Shown one piece after another: positions 37,395 through 46,091 of a stretch of DNA of 64,000 nucleotides. Every line of letters begins with the position of its first letter. The first letter of the stretch is position 1. Made by a program: the position numbers and the translations under genes. The DNA lies in contig NZ_AUHT01000006.1 in NCBI RefSeq assembly GCF_000423325.1, positions 310,001-374,000 of the forward strand. Direction: 5' to 3'. Source of the DNA: Lysobacter defluvii IMMIB APB-9 = DSM 18482. GTDB lineage: Bacteria; Pseudomonadota; Gammaproteobacteria; Xanthomonadales; Xanthomonadaceae. The notes beneath the pieces were generated by a model. The model had not been told where the DNA came from. It did no database searches and saw only the letters and a list, made by a program, of their open reading frames with translations.

Positions 37395-38621
37395 ATGCGT
37401 TTCCAGCCCCCAGTCCTGCTCCTGGCCGCGGCCCCGCTCCTGGGCGCCACCGGCGCCGCACCTGCCGCGGAACCACCCCCCTACGACACGGCCGCCTACG
37501 CCCGCTGCGTGGACCGGCTCGCCCGCGACGCGAGTGCCGCAGGAATCAGCCAGGCCACCTTTGACGCGCACGTGCGCCCGGTCACGCCCGACACCTCGGT
37601 GCTGGCGCTGCTCGACTACCAGCCCGAGTTCCGCACGCCGATCTGGGACTACCTCGCCGGCCTGGTGGACGAGGAGCGCGTCGCCGACGGCAAGGCCATG
37701 CTGGAGGAGCACGCCACCACGCTCGCGCGGGTCGAGGAGGTGTACGGCGTCGATCCGGAGACCGTTGTCGCCGTCTGGGGCGTGGAGAGCGACTTCGGCT
37801 CCACCTTCGGCAAGCGCCCGCTGCTGGAGTCGCTCACGACGCTGTCGTGCATGGGCCGGCGGCAGGACTTCTTCCGCGGCGAACTGCTCGCCACGCTGCG
37901 CATCCTGCAGGACGGTGACGTCCGTCCCGAGGGCCTGGTCGGTTCCTGGGCGGGCGCGTTCGGGCACACGCAGTTCATGCCCTCGACCTACCGGCGCATC
38001 GCCGTGGACTTCGACGGCGACGGGCGCCGCGACCTGGTCGGCAGCATCCCGGATGCGCTGGCCTCGACGGCGAACTACCTCAAGCGGTCCGGCTGGCGGA
38101 CCGGCCAGCCGTGGGGCCACGAGGTGCGCCTGCCCGCCGGCTTCGATACCAGCGTGTCCGGACGCACCACCCGGCGGCCGGTGTCGTACTGGACCTCCCG
38201 CGGGATCGAACGGATCGACGGCGGCGCGTTGCCCGGCTACGACCGCTCCGCGCTGGTCCTCCCGGCGGGCAGGGAGGGCCCGGCCTGGCTGGTGTACCGC
38301 AACTTCGACGCGATCTACTCCTACAACGCGGCGGAGAGCTACGCGTTCGCGATCGCGCTGCTCTCCGACCGCCTGCGCGGGAAGGAGGGCCCGGTCGCGT
38401 CCTGGCCCACCGATGATCCGGGGCTGTCGCGCAAGGGACGGCGCGACCTGCAGCGGCTGCTGATCGCGCGCGGCCATGACATAGGCGAGGTGGACGGGAT
38501 CATCGGCAGTGCCAGCCGCGAGGCGATCCGGGCCGAGCAGGCACGCCTGGGAATGCCGGTGGACGGGCGTGCCGGGCAGAAGCTGCTGCGCGCGCTGTCG
38601 GTACCGGCCCCGGGCCTGTGA
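37395..38621 (+). CDS. mltB: Lytic murein transglycosylase, MltB family
   Basis: A 408-residue periplasmic glycan-cleaving enzyme. Signal peptide residues 1-23. The transglycosylase domain has the catalytic glutamate in VWGVESDFGS and the family motifs SWAGAFGHTQFMPSTY and DGRRDLVGSIPDALASTANYL. The last 60 residues form a peptidoglycan-binding domain (RRDLQRLLIARGHDIGEVDG). It cuts the sugar chain to give 1,6-anhydro ends for cell wall turnover. The ATG at 37395 gives the expected signal; the ribosome site is poor. It starts 46 bases after tRNA-Leu. Confidence 0.92.
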   Translation: MRFQPPVLLLAAAPLLGATGAAPAAEPPPYDTAAYARCVDRLARDASAAGISQATFDAHVRPVTPDTSVLALLDYQPEFRTPIWDYLAGLVDEERVADGKAMLEEHATTLARVEEVYGVDPETVVAVWGVESDFGSTFGKRPLLESLTTLSCMGRRQDFFRGELLATLRILQDGDVRPEGLVGSWAGAFGHTQFMPSTYRRIAVDFDGDGRRDLVGSIPDALASTANYLKRSGWRTGQPWGHEVRLPAGFDTSVSGRTTRRPVSYWTSRGIERIDGGALPGYDRSALVLPAGREGPAWLVYRNFDAIYSYNAAESYAFAIALLSDRLRGKEGPVASWPTDDPGLSRKGRRDLQRLLIARGHDIGEVDGIIGSASREAIRAEQARLGMPVDGRAGQKLLRALSVPAPGL

Positions 38622-38677
38622 GCCCGCCCATGGCAGGGGCGCTATCCTGCCCGTTCCCCGCCTGACACGGAGCACGC

Positions 38678-40303
38678 ATGCTGCGCTACGTCCCGTTCGC
38701 CGCCTCGATCGTCCTTCTCGTCGTCTTCCTGGGACTCGCGATGTTCGTCGCGCCCGGCTGGTACGCAGGGGTGGCGGTGACGGCGGCGCTGGTGGCGGTG
38801 GGCATCTTCGACCTGACCCAGACTCGCAGCACCCTGCGGCAGAACTACCCGCTGCTGGCGCACTTCCGCTACGGGCTGGAGTCGATCGGGCCGGAGATGC
38901 GGCAGTACTTCATCCAGTCCGATACCGCCGAGGTGCCGTTCTCGCGGCTGCAGCGCGCACTGGTCTACCAGCGCTCCAAGTCGGTCAACGACACCCGGCC
39001 CTTCGGGACCCTGCAGGATGTGTACTGCAACGACTACGAGTGGATCAACCACTCCCTGGTCCCGGCGCCGCTGTCGGACCCGGACTACCGGATCCTGGTC
39101 GGCGAGAAGACCGCCCAGCCGTACTCGGCCAGCGTGTTCAACATCTCGGCGATGAGCTTCGGCTCGCTGTCGGCCAACGCGATCCGCGCGCTCAACAAGG
39201 GCGCGAAGATGGGCGGCTTCTACCACGACACCGGCGAGGGCTCGATCTCGCCGTACCACCGCGAGCACGGCGGCGACCTGGTGTGGGAGATCGGCTCGGG
39301 CTACTTCGGCTGCCGCGACGGGAACGGGCACTTCAGCGAAGAGCGCTTCATCGAGAACGCGCACGACCCGCAGGTCAAGATGATCGAGATCAAGCTGTCG
39401 CAGGGCGCCAAGCCCGGCCACGGTGGGGTCCTGCCCGCGCCCAAAGTCACCGAGGAGATCGCGCTGACGCGCGGCGTGCGGCCCTGGGTGGAGTGCGTGT
39501 CGCCGCCGCAGCACAGCGCGTTCTCGACCCCGATAGGCCTGCTGCAGTTCGTGCGCAAGCTGCGGGAACTTTCAGGCGGCAAGCCCACCGGCTTCAAGCT
39601 GGCGATCGGGCACCCTTGGGAGTGGTTCGGCATCGCCAAGGCCATGGCCGAGACCGGGATCCTGCCGGACTTCATCGTGGTCGACGGCTCGGAGGGCGGC
39701 ACCGGGGCGGCGCCGGCCGAGTTCATGAACCAGGTCGGCGTGCCGATGCACGAGGCGCTGATGCTGGTGCACAACACCCTGGTCGGGCTGCGGTTGCGCG
39801 ACAACATCCGCCTGGCCGCGGCCGGCAAGATCACCACCGCCTTCGACATCGCCCGCACGCTGGCGATGGGCGCGGACTGGTGCAACTCCGGGCGCGGCTT
39901 CATGTTCGCGCTGGGCTGCATCCAGGCGCTCAGCTGCCATACCGACCGCTGCCCGACGGGCGTGGCCACCCAGGACCCGCGCCGCTGGAAGGGCCTGGAC
40001 CCCGAGGACAAGGCGGTGCGGGTGATGGGCTTCCACAACAACACCCTGCACGCGCTGCGCGAACTGATCGCCGCCGCCGGCCTGGAGAACCCGGGCCAGA
40101 TCGGCCCCGAGCACATCCTGCGCCGGGTTTCGGCGACGGAGATCCGCTCGCTCTCCTCGCTCTACCGCTTCCTGCAGCCGGGCGAGTTGCTCGACGGCGA
40201 GACCCGCCACCAGGTGTTCCGCGACTACTGGGCCGACGCGCGGGCCGACTCCTTCCAGGCGCCGGCGCACGTGCTGTCGATGCGGATGAGCAAGTCGCTA
40301 TAG
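38678..40303 (+). CDS. FMN-binding glutamate synthase-like flavoprotein
   Basis: A 541-residue protein with two N-terminal membrane helices (residues 5-45) and a glutamate-synthase-type TIM barrel (residues 120-500). Recognisable are SAMSFGSLSANAIRALNKGA, GAKPGHGG, VVDGSEGGTGAAP (FMN/substrate loop) and the [Fe-S] cluster-like Cys in CIQALSCHTDRCPTGVA. The glutaminase and beta-helix parts of real glutamate synthases are absent, so the reaction is unknown; this membrane-anchored branch is common in proteobacteria. It converges with the ArsC-like gene, overlapping it by 6 bases. Confidence 0.9.
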   Translation: MLRYVPFAASIVLLVVFLGLAMFVAPGWYAGVAVTAALVAVGIFDLTQTRSTLRQNYPLLAHFRYGLESIGPEMRQYFIQSDTAEVPFSRLQRALVYQRSKSVNDTRPFGTLQDVYCNDYEWINHSLVPAPLSDPDYRILVGEKTAQPYSASVFNISAMSFGSLSANAIRALNKGAKMGGFYHDTGEGSISPYHREHGGDLVWEIGSGYFGCRDGNGHFSEERFIENAHDPQVKMIEIKLSQGAKPGHGGVLPAPKVTEEIALTRGVRPWVECVSPPQHSAFSTPIGLLQFVRKLRELSGGKPTGFKLAIGHPWEWFGIAKAMAETGILPDFIVVDGSEGGTGAAPAEFMNQVGVPMHEALMLVHNTLVGLRLRDNIRLAAAGKITTAFDIARTLAMGADWCNSGRGFMFALGCIQALSCHTDRCPTGVATQDPRRWKGLDPEDKAVRVMGFHNNTLHALRELIAAAGLENPGQIGPEHILRRVSATEIRSLSSLYRFLQPGELLDGETRHQVFRDYWADARADSFQAPAHVLSMRMSKSL

Positions 40304-40651
40304 CAGCCCGAGCACCAGCTCCGGCGGCCGGCCGATCACGGCGCGGCCGTTGTGCACGAACACCGGGCGCTCGATCAGGCGCGGGTGCGACGCCATCGCC
40401 GCGATGATCCGGTCCTCGCTCATGGCAGGGTCGTCCAAGCCGAGCGCCTTGTACTCCTCCTCGCCCTTGCGCAGCAGGTCGCGTGCCGGGATGCCGAGCA
40501 TGCCGAGCAGCTCGCGCAGCTGGGCCTCGCTGGGCGGGGTCTCCAGGTAGGGGACGATTTCCGGCTCGATGCCGTGTTCCTTCAGCAGCTCCAGCGCGCC
40601 GCGCGACTTGGAGCAGCGGGGGTTGTGGTAGAGGCGGGGGGTATCGCTCAT
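40298..40651 (-). CDS. arsC: Arsenate reductase (glutaredoxin type, ArsC/YfgD)
   Basis: A 117-residue ArsC/Spx-fold protein. The active Cys is in YHNPRCSKSRGALELL (residue 13), followed by the RPVFVHNGRAVIGRPPE motif near residues 90-105 with the conserved Arg. It reduces arsenate to arsenite with glutathione and glutaredoxin. As no ars transporter or arsR is near, it is the chromosomal YfgD-like type rather than part of a resistance operon. The ATG at 40651 follows GGAG. Confidence 0.9.
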   Translation of the reverse strand: MSDTPRLYHNPRCSKSRGALELLKEHGIEPEIVPYLETPPSEAQLRELLGMLGIPARDLLRKGEEEYKALGLDDPAMSEDRIIAAMASHPRLIERPVFVHNGRAVIGRPPELVLGLL

Positions 40652-40761
40652 GGGGACTCTCCTGCGGATCGCCGGGCGATCACGCGTGTTCAACCGGGGC
40701 CATGCAAGGGTCGGGATCTCGCGTGGCCGCGGCGCGGCCAATCCCGACCGGAGGTGTTGCG

Positions 40762-42258
40762 ATGGACAGTGTATGGATCGACGGCGTCCCCTCGCCAGCA
40801 GCCTGCCTCACGGGCGAGGCGGAAGCGGACGTCGCCGTCGTCGGCGCCGGTATTACCGGGGCGGTGACGGCGTTGCGGCTGGCCGAGGCCGGCCTGAAGG
40901 TGGCGGTGCTGGAGGCGCGCAGCGCCGGGGAGGGCAACACCGGGCGGTCCACCGGCAACCTCTACGCGACCGTGTCCACCGGCCTGGCGACACTGCGCGA
41001 CAAGTGGGACGACGAAGAGGCACGGCTGGCGACCGCCGCGCGCGCCGCCGCCATCGACTGGATCGAGGAGACCGCGAACAGGCTCGGAATCGACTGCGGC
41101 CTGCGCCGGGTGCCCTTGCACCAGTGCGTCCTCAACGCCGGTTCCACCGCGCACGAGCAGCTGCGGAGAGAGCACGAGGCCGCCGAGGCACTGGGCCTGC
41201 CGGCGGAGTGGGGCGATGCCGTTCCCGGCTGGCCGCTGTCCCCCGCGGCGGTGCACACGTTGTCGCGCCAGGCGCACTTCAATCCGTACCGCTTCGTTGC
41301 CGGGCTCATGGCAGCCCTCCGCGAGCGTGGCGTGGCCCTGTACGAGCACAGCCGCGTGGTCGACATCGACGCCAGCGAAGGGCTGGTGATCACGCGCGAG
41401 GGCAGGGTGCGCGCGCGGCACATCGTGCTGGCCACCCATACCCCCGCCGGCTTCAATGCGTTGCAGGCGGAGATGGAGGTCTACCGCGAGTACGGCGTCG
41501 CCGCGCCACTGGAGGGCGAGGGCCCGTCCGATGCCAGCGTCTGGGTGAAGGACGGCAAGCACTCCGTGCGCACCCACGAGCAGGGCGGGCGGCGCTACAT
41601 CGTCATGGTCGGCGAGAAGCACAAGACCGGCGAGGGCGACGAGCACGCCGACTACTTCGGCCGCCTGCGTGACTTCGGCCGACGGCACTTCCGGCTCGGC
41701 GAGTTCACCCATGCCTGGTCGGCGCAGCAGTACACCAGCGGCGACGGGCTGCCCTACATCGGCCGCAGCGCCCACGACAACGTCCTGATCGCCACCGGCA
41801 TGGGGGCCGACGGGCTGACCTGGGGCACCGTCGCCGGCGCCGTGATCGAGCGGCTGGTGAAGGGCGACGAGGACGCGCTCACCCGGCTGCTTACCCCGCG
41901 TCGCTTCACCCCGGTCAAGTCCGCGAAGAGCTTCGTCGCCGAGAACACCACCGTCACCAAGCACATGGTGGGCGACCGGGTGGAGGCGTTGCGCAGTGAC
42001 GAGGGCCTGGCCGACGTGCCGCTGGGCGGGGGCCGCGTGCTGCGCCTGGACGGGGAAACCTGCGCCGTCCACCGCACCCGCGACGGCCGCTACGTCGCCT
42101 TGTCACCGGTCTGTCCGCACATGGGCTGCCACGTGAAGTGGAACCAGTCGGAACAGAGCTGGGACTGCCCCTGCCATGGCAGCCGCTTCGACACCGAAGG
42201 CCAGGTCATCGAGGGTCCGGCGCTGACCGGACTGGAGCGCCGCCAGGTCAACCGGTAA
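40762..42258 (+). CDS. FAD-dependent oxidoreductase with C-terminal Rieske domain
   Basis: A 498-residue fusion. Residues 20-390 are a DAO-type flavin domain (GAGITGAVTALRLAEAGLKV nucleotide fold, TGRSTGNLYA, and a final DNVLIATGMGADGLTWGT). Residues 400-498 are a Rieske [2Fe-2S] domain with CPHMGCHVKW and CPCHGSRFD ligands. Start 40762 follows GGAGG (40750-40754). Such fusions are found widely in bacteria and probably pass electrons from an amine or amino-acid substrate; the substrate is not known. Confidence 0.9.
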   Translation: MDSVWIDGVPSPAACLTGEAEADVAVVGAGITGAVTALRLAEAGLKVAVLEARSAGEGNTGRSTGNLYATVSTGLATLRDKWDDEEARLATAARAAAIDWIEETANRLGIDCGLRRVPLHQCVLNAGSTAHEQLRREHEAAEALGLPAEWGDAVPGWPLSPAAVHTLSRQAHFNPYRFVAGLMAALRERGVALYEHSRVVDIDASEGLVITREGRVRARHIVLATHTPAGFNALQAEMEVYREYGVAAPLEGEGPSDASVWVKDGKHSVRTHEQGGRRYIVMVGEKHKTGEGDEHADYFGRLRDFGRRHFRLGEFTHAWSAQQYTSGDGLPYIGRSAHDNVLIATGMGADGLTWGTVAGAVIERLVKGDEDALTRLLTPRRFTPVKSAKSFVAENTTVTKHMVGDRVEALRSDEGLADVPLGGGRVLRLDGETCAVHRTRDGRYVALSPVCPHMGCHVKWNQSEQSWDCPCHGSRFDTEGQVIEGPALTGLERRQVNR

Positions 42259-42287
42259 GAGCGCACCCCGCAAGGACCACCCACGTC

Positions 42288-42307
42288 GTTCCCGCGTACG
42301 CGGGAAC
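42288..42307. repeat. Palindromic intergenic repeat (REP-like)
   Basis: A 20-bp perfect palindrome with the core TCCCGCGTACGCGGGA lies in the gap between convergent genes. Elements of this form (CGTTCCCGCG...CGCGGGAAC) are scattered in Xanthomonadaceae genomes. As a hairpin it may also terminate both convergent transcripts. Confidence 0.7.
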
Positions 42308-42333
42308 CCACGGCTCCCCCAATGCGCCCCCAC

Positions 42334-42759
42334 TCACTCCAACCGCCGCGCCAGCCGGCTCCCCAGCGCCAGTCCCCCGGCGAATGCCGCGTAGACAACC
42401 GCCAGCCCGGTCCGCGAAAGGTGGCGCTCGAACCCGGGCGTGAGCCGCCTGGGCGCCACCCCGTAGTCGACCACCAGCGCCATCGCGGCGACCGCAGGCG
42501 CGAGCCGCGATGGCGCCACCCGCGTGCGCTCCAGCCCCGCCTCGTGGAAGGTGGCCCAGAACAGCGAGCTGGCATGGTGGATCGCGTAGCCGGCGAGCGT
42601 ATGCCGCAGGTCCATGCGGTGGCGATGCATGGCCGGCTCGCCCCACAGCCAGTGGCTGGTGGCATTGGGCGCACTGGCCACGGACCCGGTCTGCCGGCGG
42701 GCCAACACGCTGGCGGCCGCGATCGAGGCGACGCTCGCGAGGCTGCCGCTGAACAGCAC
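42334..42759 (-). CDS. Small hydrophobic protein of unknown function
   Basis: A 141-residue protein with three to four hydrophobic stretches (residues 2-18, 65-85 and 112-130), ending in basic residues. No ATG lies near the upstream boundary; GTG at 42759 is the likeliest start, with downstream ATGs at MHRHRMDL less likely. It contains HTLAGYAIHHASSLFWATFHE, whose histidines could be functional. It is divergent from the NAD(P)-binding gene at 42808. I do not recognise the family. Confidence 0.6.
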   Translation of the reverse strand: MLFSGSLASVASIAAASVLARRQTGSVASAPNATSHWLWGEPAMHRHRMDLRHTLAGYAIHHASSLFWATFHEAGLERTRVAPSRLAPAVAAMALVVDYGVAPRRLTPGFERHLSRTGLAVVYAAFAGGLALGSRLARRLE

Positions 42760-42807
42760 CCGCAGTGCGAACCGGCGCGCCGGCCGCTGCCGGGGAGTGC
42801 CTGAGCT

Positions 42808-44094
42808 ATGCGCGTGCTGCTGCTGGGTGCGACGGGCCTGATCGGCCGGCGGCTGGCGGAAGTTCTTGGACGGGCTGGGCATGAACTGGTCCTCGGCGTG
42901 CGCGACCGGGCGAAGGCCCCCGACGGCGTGCAGGTGGTGGAGGTCGACTTCGCCCGTGACCACGAGGCCGCCGACTGGTTGCCGCGCCTGCAGGGCATCG
43001 ACGCCGTGGTCAACGCCGTCGGCATCCTCGCCGAGGCCCCTGGCCAGGACTTCGAATCCATCCACGTGCGCGCGCCGCTTGCGCTGTTCGAAGCGTGTTC
43101 GCGGCTCCGTGTAGGCCGCGTCGTGCAGGTCTCGGCGACCGGCGCGGACCCGCAGGCGGCGTCCGGCTACCACCGGAGCAAGCATCGGGCCGACCAGGCG
43201 CTGCTGGCCTCGGGGCTGTCGGCTGTGGTGGTGCAGCCGTCGCTGGTGTTCTCGCCGGAGGGCGCGAGTACCGGGCTGTTCGCCGCGCTTGCGGCGCTGC
43301 CGGTCATCCCGGTGCCGGGCAGCGGCCGGCAGTGCGTGCAGCCGGTGCACCTCGACGATGTATGCGCGGTGCTGCGGGCCTGCGTGGAGGATCCGGACCC
43401 GCCCGCGCGGGTGGAGGTGGTGGGGCCGCGGCCGCTGGAGCTGCGCGACTACCTTCTGCAGTTGCGCGCGCTGATGGGGCTGGGTACGGCTCCGGTGCTG
43501 CCCGTCCCGCGCGTGCTGGTGCGGCTGGGAAGCCGGATGGGTGGCCTGCTGCCTGGCCCGCCGGTCGACCCGGAGACGCTGGACATGCTCGAGCGCGGCG
43601 CCTGTGGCGATCCGGGCATGATGACGCGCCTGCTCGGCCGCGCGCCGCTCGAGGTCGCGGCGTTCGATCCAAGGCATGCGATGGAGCCGCTCGGCCTGGC
43701 CGCGCGGCTCAAGTGGCTGCTGCCGGTGATGCGGGCCGCCCTGGCGGTGATGTGGATCGTGACCGGCGTGGTGTCGCTTGGCCTGTACCCGGTGGCCGAC
43801 AGCCTCGAGCTGCTTGCGCGCACCGGGCTGCATGGAGGCCTCGCGCTGGCCTCGTTGTACCTGGCGGCCGGGCTGGACCTGGCCTTCGGCGTGGCCACCC
43901 TGGCGATGCGGCGGCGACGACTGTGGTTGTACCGCGCGCAGCTGCTGCTGATCGCCGGCTACACCGTGATCATCACCCTGAGGCTGCCGGAGTTCTGGCT
44001 CCATCCGTACGGACCGATCCTGAAGAACCTGCCGGTGATCGCGCTGATCATCGCCTTGCACGAACTGGAGAGGGGGCGCCGGTGGAGTACCTGA
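42808..44094 (+). CDS. NAD(P)-binding epimerase-like protein with DoxX-like tail
   Basis: A 428-residue protein. The first 290 residues form an NmrA/atypical short-chain reductase fold with LLGATGLIGRRLAEVL (nucleotide loop) and later PVHLDDVCAVLRACV. The last 120 residues hold four membrane helices (RLKWLLPVMRAALAVMWIVTG onward) resembling DoxX. Such fusions occur in many proteobacteria as membrane-tethered NAD(P)-binding proteins; no substrate is established. Its end overlaps the next gene by 13 bases. Confidence 0.85.
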   Translation: MRVLLLGATGLIGRRLAEVLGRAGHELVLGVRDRAKAPDGVQVVEVDFARDHEAADWLPRLQGIDAVVNAVGILAEAPGQDFESIHVRAPLALFEACSRLRVGRVVQVSATGADPQAASGYHRSKHRADQALLASGLSAVVVQPSLVFSPEGASTGLFAALAALPVIPVPGSGRQCVQPVHLDDVCAVLRACVEDPDPPARVEVVGPRPLELRDYLLQLRALMGLGTAPVLPVPRVLVRLGSRMGGLLPGPPVDPETLDMLERGACGDPGMMTRLLGRAPLEVAAFDPRHAMEPLGLAARLKWLLPVMRAALAVMWIVTGVVSLGLYPVADSLELLARTGLHGGLALASLYLAAGLDLAFGVATLAMRRRRLWLYRAQLLLIAGYTVIITLRLPEFWLHPYGPILKNLPVIALIIALHELERGRRWST

Positions 44095-44546
44095 TCGCCA
44101 AGTGGATCCACATCCTCACCTCCACGGTCCTGTTCGGGACCGGGGTGGGCACGGCCTTCTACCTGTTCGCGATCAGCCTGGGACGGGACACCCGCGCGGT
44201 GGCCACCATCAGCCGTTACGTGGTGATCGCGGACTGGATCTTCACCGCCACCACCATCGTGCTGCAGCCGCTGACCGGCTGGTACCTGATGCGGCTGATG
44301 GGGCTCACGCTGGAGGCGCGCTGGCTGGCCTGGTCGGTCGGGCTGTACGTGCTGGCGGTCGCCTGCTGGGTGCCGGTGGTCTGGCTGCAGATGCGCATGC
44401 GCGATGTGTCGGCGGAAGCGGCGGAGCGCGGGGAGGCGCTGCCGCCGCTGTACTGGCGCTACTTCCGCTGGTGGACCGCGCTGGGCTTCCCGGCGCTGTT
44501 CGCGTTCCTGGCGATCTTCTACCTGATGGTGGCCAAGCCGGCCTGA
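44082..44546 (+). CDS. DUF2269-family membrane protein
   Basis: A 154-residue protein with four membrane helices, beginning VEYLIAKWIHILTSTVLFGTG, the typical DUF2269 start with HILT. The GTG at 44082 follows GGGGG and overlaps the previous gene, so they are translationally coupled. Together the pair is a frequent conserved couple in Xanthomonadaceae; role unknown. Confidence 0.85.
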   Translation: MEYLIAKWIHILTSTVLFGTGVGTAFYLFAISLGRDTRAVATISRYVVIADWIFTATTIVLQPLTGWYLMRLMGLTLEARWLAWSVGLYVLAVACWVPVVWLQMRMRDVSAEAAERGEALPPLYWRYFRWWTALGFPALFAFLAIFYLMVAKPA

Positions 44547-44559
44547 GGGCCGGTGGCGG

Positions 44560-44931
44560 TCACAGGTTGCCTTCCTGGTCGCTGGTCGGGTTCTCGGCCG
44601 CGGGCGCATCCTCCGCCGGCTGCCGCGGATCGTCCGGGCGGTCCACGGCGTCGTCGTCGGTGAGGATCATCGGCACGCCACCGTCGCGCTGCGTGCATTC
44701 CTGCAGCGCGTCGCCAGTCAGCCCGGTGCAACGGTCCTGCCCGGTGCGGCCGTCCCGTTCGGCGCTGTTGGGCGCGGGCGCGGTGACATGGCCGGCCTGG
44801 ACCCCGGGCGGGCTCACCTGGTCGGTGGTGGTGCGCGACTCCTCGGGCGGGTGGGTGTCGCGGCGGTCACAGGCGGCCAGCGCGACCACGGCGCACAGGG
44901 CGAGGCAGGCGAGGGGATGGCGATGCTTCAT
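44560..44931 (-). CDS. Small lipoprotein of unknown function
   Basis: A 123-residue protein with lipobox LAAC at residues 17-20. The mature part is acidic and disordered, rich in Asp, Pro and Thr, with a Cys pair (QDRCTGLTGDALQECTQ). The start at 44931 follows AGGT. No family known to me. Confidence 0.7.
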   Translation of the reverse strand: MKHRHPLACLALCAVVALAACDRRDTHPPEESRTTTDQVSPPGVQAGHVTAPAPNSAERDGRTGQDRCTGLTGDALQECTQRDGGVPMILTDDDAVDRPDDPRQPAEDAPAAENPTSDQEGNL

Positions 44932-45143
44932 CAAGGACCTCCGGTGTCGATGGCGGGCGGCCCCGCCTGTCGACGGCAGGATCGGGGAACGGCCGTGAAG
45001 CGGGCACGAAAGCCGGGGTGGCCAAAGGGACTGTGAACGCACCGCAATCCGGCGCGGTGGCCTTCACGTGCGCCCGACCCGCGGGCTGGTGTTCTGGGCG
45101 CCCACGCAATCCCCCACGAACTGGCGCAACCAGGAGTCCCCCA

Positions 45144-45659
45144 ATGATCGGAAAAGTCTTCAAGCTCGCACTGCTCGCCGGCGCCGGCGTCGCCGCCTGG
45201 AAGGCCGCGACGCGGCACGCCCCGGGTTCGTTCTACGAGCAGGCACTGCGCAGTGGCGCGGCCGAGGTGGAGGCATCGAAGTCCGCCCAGCTGCGCGGGG
45301 CATCCGCCGAGCTGCGGCGCTTCGCGCAGGAGATGGAGCACGACCATAACGAGCTCAACCAGCAGCTGTCCGAGGCCAGTGGCCTGGAGGTCCCGCAGCC
45401 CGACGCGCGCCAGCTCGCCATGCTGCGCCAGCTCGACGCCAACCAGGGCGCCGAATACGACCGCGCCTGGCTGCGCCACATGGCCCGCAGCCACGCCAAG
45501 GCCATCCGCCTGTACCAGCAGACCGTCGATCACGCAGGCCCCGGCGCCCAGGTCGCCTCGAAGGCCCTGCCCAAGCTGCGCGAGCACGCCCGCCGCGTGG
45601 AGGAGCTGCAGCGCACCCCGCGCGAGGTCCGCTCGACGGAACCGCAGGCGACGATCTAG
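45144..45659 (+). CDS. DUF4142-family protein
   Basis: A 171-residue protein with a short membrane helix at residues 5-18 and a long helical part (residues 28-165) matching the DUF4142 ferritin-like pattern: FYEQALRSGAAEVEASK, HDHNELNQQL, and HAKAIRLYQQTVDHA. AGGAG at 45132-45136 fixes the start. DUF4142 proteins are periplasmic and stress-linked; the reaction is unknown. Confidence 0.85.
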   Translation: MIGKVFKLALLAGAGVAAWKAATRHAPGSFYEQALRSGAAEVEASKSAQLRGASAELRRFAQEMEHDHNELNQQLSEASGLEVPQPDARQLAMLRQLDANQGAEYDRAWLRHMARSHAKAIRLYQQTVDHAGPGAQVASKALPKLREHARRVEELQRTPREVRSTEPQATI

Positions 45660-45716
45660 GCAGCCACGCGCTTGCCACCAGCCCCGGACAATGACGTATA
45701 CTGCGCGCCCGTTCCG

Positions 45717-45791
45717 GGGCGGTTAGCTCAGCGGTAGAGCATTGCCTTCACACGGCAAGGGTCAGTGGTTCGATCCCACTACCGCCCACCA
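45717..45791 (+). tRNA. tRNA-Val(CAC)
   Basis: 75 nt with acceptor GGGCGGT pairing ACCGCCC, A, and encoded CCA. Anticodon stem TTGCC/GGCAA, loop TTCACAC giving anticodon CAC. T-arm GTGGTTCGATCCCAC. A strong terminator follows 9 bases after. Confidence 0.97.
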
Positions 45792-45800
45792 GTACGACGG

Positions 45801-45829
45801 AAAAGGCCACCCGAGCGGGTGGCCTTTTT
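45801..45829 (+). terminator. Intrinsic terminator after tRNA-Val
   Basis: Perfect 12-bp stem (AAAAGGCCACCC at 45801-45812 with its complement at 45817-45828), tetraloop GAGC, then TTTTT as U-tract. Confidence 0.9.
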
Positions 45830-45837
45830 CGTTTGTT

Positions 45838-46012
45838 CCCTTCTCCTCCCGCGCATCCCTTCTCCCGCTTGCGGGAGAAGGTGCCCGAAGGGCGGATGAG
45901 GGCTGCTTTTGCTGTTGCTTTTATTTCTTAGGGGCAAAAGCAAAAGCAAAAGCCCCTCACCCCAACCCTCTCCCGCGAGCGGGGGAGGGGGAGGGGGAGG
46001 AACGGCGGAGCG
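45838..46012. repeat. Composite intergenic repeat block
   Basis: The block contains a perfect 10-bp inverted repeat (CTTCTCCCGC at 45859-45868, complement 45871-45880), several AAAAGC units with an inverted partner GCTTTTGC nearby, and a second CCCGCGAGCGGG hairpin followed by G/A-rich DNA. This looks like the REP/hairpin elements common in Lysobacter-type genomes. It ends just before the LigD start. Confidence 0.75.
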
Positions 46013-46091
46013 GGAGAGGGGGCAATTCGCGCCAACTTCATCGCCCCCCACCACCATAGGTCCCACACCCCACCGTTCCCGACGCCATCAC

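Noticed and set aside
45930-45960. AAAAGC repeats as origin-like iterons
   Set aside because: Only a few short units, within an intergenic hairpin block, with no dnaA boxes or replication gene.
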